64,000 bases of DNA from Pseudomonas sp. StFLB209 (GTDB lineage: Bacteria; Pseudomonadota; Gammaproteobacteria; Pseudomonadales; Pseudomonadaceae). Of this stretch, positions 60,377 through 64,000 are shown piece after piece. The translations under genes and the position numbers were made by a program. The notes beneath the pieces were generated by a model that saw only the letters and a program-made list of their open reading frames with translations, did no database searches and had not been told where the DNA came from. The stretch is from contig NZ_AP014637.1 in NCBI RefSeq assembly GCF_000829415.1, forward strand, positions 5,535,001 through 5,599,000, in the 5' to 3' direction. Every line of letters begins with the position of its first letter. Position 1 is the first letter of the stretch.

Positions 60377-62290
60377 ATGCAAGATAAACGCTCGAATTTT
60401 CTAAGTGACATCAGCGTCAGGTCCAAACTGATCCTGGGTTTTTCGCTGCTCATGTGCATGATCCTGTTGATGACCTACACCGGTTGGTATGCCACCGACA
60501 CCCTGCGCGACCGCAGCGAGCGGATGATCGATATCGCCACGTTCAGCACTGCGACCCGCGATATGCGCATTGAGCGGCTGGTCTACCTCACCAAAGCCGA
60601 TGACGTGCAGGCCGCAAAGTGGCAAGCCAAGATGGACGAAACCACTCGCCACCTCACCAGCATCGCGCCGAACTTCCAGTCGCCGGCCAATATTCAGTTG
60701 CTGGCCGACGCAGATGGCAACCTCAATCGCTATCGCGGCTTTTACAACCAGGCGGTCGCCGCGACCCGCGAGCGCGAGGCGTCACGCCTGGCGGCTACCG
60801 GGTTGGCAGAGGCGGTCAATGCCGAACTCAAGCGTCTTGCAGCCATCGCCAATGCCGAAACCGGCACGCCACAAAGCCGTGCGGCGCTGACCGAGACCTT
60901 TCTCGCCACGCAGAAGATGCTCGCAAGCTTTAGCAGCTATACCGCACTCCCCAGCCCGGCGACGGACGCCGAGGCACACAAGGCAATCGCTGAAGTGATG
61001 GCCTTGGTCAACAGCCTCACCGGCACCGCCATACCGGCCCGCGACGTGCAGCAGCTAAGCGCTGAACTGCAACGGTACGAAGCGCAGCTCAACACCATGG
61101 TGGCGACCCAGGCCCGTATCGACCAGGCCCAGGCGGGGATTACGCTGACTGTCAGTAATCTGCTGGACATCGCCGGCAAGATGACCGCCATACAGCGGCA
61201 GAACCGCGAAGACGATGTCGCCAGCGTCAGGCAGATGCTGGGGCTGTGGATGGTCCTGGCATTGATCTGCGGCATCGTGGCCGCCTGGCTGATTACCCGC
61301 TCGATCGTGACCCCGCTCAAGGAGACTGTCGCCATCGCCGAGAAGGTGGCAGACGGTGATTTCACCGCCACGGTGGTGGTCAACCGCAAGGACGAACTGG
61401 GCGCCCTGCAGTCGTCCATGCAGCGCATGACCGTGGCCCTGCGCGGGCTGGTCAGCGAGGTCAAACACGGCATCATTCAACTGGCCAGCGCTGCCGAGGA
61501 GCTGTCGGCGGTGACCGAGCAAACCAGCGCCGGGGTCAACTCGCAAAAGGTGGCAACCGACCAGATCGCCACGGCCATGCAACAGATGACCGCCACCACC
61601 CACGACGTGGCACATAACGCCAGCCAGGCGGCCAAGTCCGCTGTCAGCGCCAGTGACAAGGCCGCGCAGGGCGACAAGGTGGTCAGTCAGGCCGTCGAAC
61701 AGATCGAAACCCTGTCCAGTGATATGCAAGTGACCAAGGAGGCAATGACTGAGCTGCGCGCCAACACCGAGAGCATCGGCGGCGTGCTGGACGTGATCAA
61801 GGCGGTGTCTGACCAGACCAACCTGCTGGCCTTGAACGCCGCCATCGAGGCCGCGCGTGCCGGGGAAGCCGGTCGCGGCTTTGCGGTGGTCGCTGACGAG
61901 GTTCGCGGGCTGGCGTTGCGCACGCGGACCTCAGCCGACGAAATCGCTCAGCTCATCGAACGCCTGCAAGCCAGCACCCATCAGATGACATCGGCGCTGG
62001 AGCAGAACATCGCGCTGACCGGTAAAAGCGTCGAGCACTCCCGCGATGCGCGCACCATGCTTGGCAGCATCATCGAGTCGGTCAGGGATATCGAGCGAAT
62101 GAACGAGCAGATTGCTTGCGCCTCGGAACAACAAAGCTCGGCTGGCGCAGAAATTGCCCGCAGTGTGACCGAAGTACGGGACATCTCGGATCAGACCGCA
62201 GCGGCCAGCGAAGAAACCGCCTCCTCCAGCATGGAGCTGGCGAGAATCGGCGTACAACTGCAAGCGATGGTCGAGCGCTTCAAGGTGTAA
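60377..62290 (+). CDS. Methyl-accepting chemotaxis protein
   Basis: 637 residues from the ATG at 60377 (CAGGAAATCAAC before it). The first membrane helix is [22 protein letters not shown]. The periplasmic domain (about 45-285) is a long helical bundle, too large for a simple 4HB and likely an HBM-type sensor. The second helix is [20 protein letters not shown], followed by HAMP and the signalling hairpin with the invariant [26 protein letters not shown] tip (here [20 protein letters not shown]). The ligand is unknown. Monocistronic. Confidence 0.92.
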   Translation: MQDKRSNFLSDISVRSKLILGFSLLMCMILLMTYTGWYATDTLRDRSERMIDIATFSTATRDMRIERLVYLTKADDVQAAKWQAKMDETTRHLTSIAPNFQSPANIQLLADADGNLNRYRGFYNQAVAATREREASRLAATGLAEAVNAELKRLAAIANAETGTPQSRAALTETFLATQKMLASFSSYTALPSPATDAEAHKAIAEVMALVNSLTGTAIPARDVQQLSAELQRYEAQLNTMVATQARIDQAQAGITLTVSNLLDIAGKMTAIQRQNREDDVASVRQMLGLWMVLALICGIVAAWLITRSIVTPLKETVAIAEKVADGDFTATVVVNRKDELGALQSSMQRMTVALRGLVSEVKHGIIQLASAAEELSAVTEQTSAGVNSQKVATDQIATAMQQMTATTHDVAHNASQAAKSAVSASDKAAQGDKVVSQAVEQIETLSSDMQVTKEAMTELRANTESIGGVLDVIKAVSDQTNLLALNAAIEAARAGEAGRGFAVVADEVRGLALRTRTSADEIAQLIERLQASTHQMTSALEQNIALTGKSVEHSRDARTMLGSIIESVRDIERMNEQIACASEQQSSAGAEIARSVTEVRDISDQTAAASEETASSSMELARIGVQLQAMVERFKV

Positions 62291-62308
62291 AGGCTGGCAA
62301 CCATGGGA

Positions 62309-62376
62309 CCTGCAGGCGCGGATTCATCCGCGAAGCTTCAGCCGCTAATTCGCCGCTAAAGCGGCTCCTGCAGGTC
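62309..62376. repeat. REP/BIME-like palindrome cluster
   Basis: CCTGCAGG-bounded cluster containing GCGGATTCATCCGC, TTCAGCCGC and GCCGCTAAAGCGGC palindromes between the chemoreceptor and the convergent GST gene. Confidence 0.65.
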
Positions 62377-62402
62377 CTGATGGCCGACCCTCACCGCCCG
62401 CC

Positions 62403-63032
62403 TCAGAGGCCGGTCGGCCCCGGCATCAGCTCATATGGATGCTGCCAGCCCGGCAGCTCCTGAATGCGCTTTTTCCAGGCCTGGATATGCGGATAGGCCT
62501 CCATCGACAGCCCGGTTTCTTCAGGCATGAACACATAACCGGCCAGTGACAGGTCAGCGATGGTCATACGCTCGCCGACCAGCCATGGTGTCTTGCTCAG
62601 GTGGGTATCGACCACCTGATAGGCCGCCGCAGCGCGGTCACGCAGAAAGCGCGTCACTTCGGTGTCACCGGTTTTCTGGATGCCATACAAAAAGCGCAGC
62701 GTGGCGTAGTAGCTGGTGAACTTGTGATTGTCGAAAAGCATCCAGCGCCAGATTTCCTGTTTTTCTTCCGCCGTGCGGCCGCCAAACTGGCCGGTGTAAT
62801 CGGCCAGGTAGTCGAGAATCAGCGCCGACTGGGTAAGACTTTTGCCCTGATGCTCCAGTACCGGGACTTCGCCCTGTTCGTTGACCGTATCGCGCCACTG
62901 CCGGGTGCGGGTCTGGCCGTTGAGAAAGTCGACGAACACCGGTTGCCAGGTCTGCCGGGACAGCGCCAGAAACAGCGCGACCTTATAAGCGTTGCCTGAT
63001 AGGGCAAAGCAGTGCAGTTTGAATTCGGACAT
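62403..63032 (-). CDS. Glutathione S-transferase family protein
   Basis: 209 residues. The N-terminal thioredoxin-fold domain reads KLHCFALSGNAYKVALFLAL (Ser in the active-site helix start), VNEQGEVPVLEHQGKSLTQSALILDYLAD (cis-Pro and the ES/QS glutathione-binding motif). The C-terminal helical domain has LVGERMTIADLSLAGYVF. Detoxification or an isomerase-type role; substrate unknown. Monocistronic. Confidence 0.9.
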   Translation of the reverse strand: MSEFKLHCFALSGNAYKVALFLALSRQTWQPVFVDFLNGQTRTRQWRDTVNEQGEVPVLEHQGKSLTQSALILDYLADYTGQFGGRTAEEKQEIWRWMLFDNHKFTSYYATLRFLYGIQKTGDTEVTRFLRDRAAAAYQVVDTHLSKTPWLVGERMTIADLSLAGYVFMPEETGLSMEAYPHIQAWKKRIQELPGWQHPYELMPGPTGL

Positions 63033-63136
63033 TTTCCCGCCTTATCGTTATTGATCCCTGAGCATTGCATAACAATGCCAGCACAGTATCAGGGCTATAA
63101 AGACTACAGACCAGCACCAAGCCGTAACCACACTAT

Positions 63137-63970
63137 TCACTGCCTGCGCCCGACCAGCGCCGCTCCCGCACAGGCCGCGGCAATCGCCGCCACTCCGGCA
63201 CACTGCAACAGGCTCAAGGCTTCGCCCAGCACCAGCCAGCCGGCCAGCGCGGCCATGGCCGGTGAGGCACTGAGCAGAATGCCGAACACCTGCGCGGGTA
63301 AATGACGCATGGCGTACATGTCCAGCAGGTACGGCACCATGCTCGACAACAGCGCCACACTCAGGCCAATCGCCAATACCCAAGGTTGCAATAGCTGCTC
63401 GCCCGCCTGCACCACGCCCAGCGGCGCGCCAAATAAAGCCGCCACCAGCATGCCCGAAGCCACCGCCTGCTTGCCGTGGATGGCCACCCGGGTGCCAAAC
63501 TTCACATACAACCCCCAGGCCGCCGCCGCGCCCAGAGCATAGGCAACACCGCGCGGGTCGAGCCCTTGCTGGCCACTGCCCCAAGGCAGCAACACCAGGC
63601 CGAGCAGCGACAGGCCAATCCAGAGTAAATCGATCCGTCGCCGCGACGCCAGCAAGGCCACCGCCAGCGGCCCGACCACTTCGATGGACACCGCCACGCC
63701 CACCGGAATGTAGAGCATGGCGCGGTAGATCAGCAGGTTCATCGCGCCCATCATCACCCCGTAGCCGATCAGGCCCGGCAGGTTGGCGGGTTGCCAGATC
63801 CGCCAGGGCCGCAGCAGCACCAGCATGACCAGCGCCGAGATGCCCAGACGCAGTGCCGCGACACCTTCCGGACCGACCAGAGTGAAAATGGATTTGCCCA
63901 CCGCCGCGCCGGTCTGGACCGAAATGATCCCCAGCATGGCGGCAAGAATGGAAGTGCTTTGCAGGTTCAC
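63137..63970 (-). CDS. EamA/DMT-family transporter (RhtA-like)
   Basis: 277 residues with ten predicted membrane helices in two EamA repeats. It starts with GTG (63968-63970). Blocks: SVQTGAAVGKSIFTLVGPEGVAALRLGISALVMLVLLRPW, then VGVAVSIEVVGPLAVALLASRR, and the C-half YLLDMYAMRHLPAQVFGILLSASPAMAALAGWLVLGE. This matches the RhtA threonine/homoserine exporter branch. Export of amino acids or similar metabolites is inferred. The remaining 30 bases to the window end are non-coding. Confidence 0.88.
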   Translation of the reverse strand: MNLQSTSILAAMLGIISVQTGAAVGKSIFTLVGPEGVAALRLGISALVMLVLLRPWRIWQPANLPGLIGYGVMMGAMNLLIYRAMLYIPVGVAVSIEVVGPLAVALLASRRRIDLLWIGLSLLGLVLLPWGSGQQGLDPRGVAYALGAAAAWGLYVKFGTRVAIHGKQAVASGMLVAALFGAPLGVVQAGEQLLQPWVLAIGLSVALLSSMVPYLLDMYAMRHLPAQVFGILLSASPAMAALAGWLVLGEALSLLQCAGVAAIAAACAGAALVGRRQ

Positions 63971-64000
63971 GGAAAACTCCAGCCCAAGTGCGTGGCAGGA

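Noticed and set aside
1..64000. CRISPR arrays, rRNA, tRNA, prophage or integrative-element att sites
   Set aside because: No regularly spaced repeats, conserved rRNA/tRNA blocks, integrase or phage structural genes were seen. The only short repeats are REP-type palindromes.

Overview
The window reads as the chromosome of a Pseudomonas in the fluorescens/putida sense. It has GC-rich protein-coding DNA, a catR-catBCA catechol branch, a FecI/FecR/FecA-type iron sensor set, several TonB receptors, an aegerolysin close to the RahU type, and many Pseudomonas-style palindromic repeats of the kind TAGCCGCGAA or GTGGGAGC. No rRNA, tRNA, CRISPR array or prophage was found.

Layout. 1-3.7 kb: a tartrate/D-malate dehydrogenase cut by the window edge, a hybrid PAS sensor kinase and a DUF3144 protein. 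3.8-4.8 kb: an Lrp-type regulator fragment next to a decayed IS605-like element. 4.8-8.7 kb: a nitrilase-family hydrolase coupled to an acetyltransferase, an NTF2-like protein, a GAF protein, a TauE gene broken by an internal deletion and a second acetyltransferase. 8.9-14.2 kb: an operon of SDR, MFS transporter and a two-subunit transketolase, divergent from a GcvA-like LysR regulator. 14.2-17.6 kb: envelope genes (PAP2 phosphatase, OmpR-type regulator, EptA-type phosphoethanolamine transferase). 17.8-21.2 kb: catBCA with divergent catR. 21.2-23.1 kb: two remnants of a Fic gene around a second TnpB element. 23.4-30.6 kb: a siderophore receptor, a trypsin-like/DUF4214 protein and another TonB receptor. 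30.7-37.9 kb: a complete peptide-type ABC transporter, a nucleotidyltransferase-like protein and an MFS exporter. 38.4-46.2 kb: aegerolysin, EAL phosphodiesterase, a lipoprotein with an alpha/beta-hydrolase signature, a NADAR protein and a large GAF/PAS hybrid kinase. 46.6-52.3 kb: a LysR fragment, a third TnpB element and fecI-fecR-fecA. 52.4-57.8 kb: two nearly identical TnpB elements (one inside a REP hairpin, one inside a SMI1/KNR4 gene), a small Pseudomonas protein and an MFS transporter. 57.9-64 kb: D-amino acid dehydrogenase, LysR regulator, chemoreceptor, glutathione S-transferase and an EamA transporter.

The most notable content is the set of five TnpB-bearing IS200/IS605-group elements. 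All five lie in the same orientation. All end in TTGACATCC (+ strand) next to a GC-rich hairpin, the expected 3' end of a guide-RNA scaffold, so each element's guide can be read from the flanking DNA. None carries an intact tnpA. Two protein types are present: one has the usual RuvC glutamate; in the other that glutamate is Gly, and a glutamate appears instead just before the zinc finger. Element 5 reconstructs a perfect in-frame empty site (TTTAC followed by TGCACC), which fixes its boundaries, target motif and guide. Elements 1-3 instead sit beside gene fragments whose other halves are gone.

All product names come from recognising the sequence by eye. No database search was possible.
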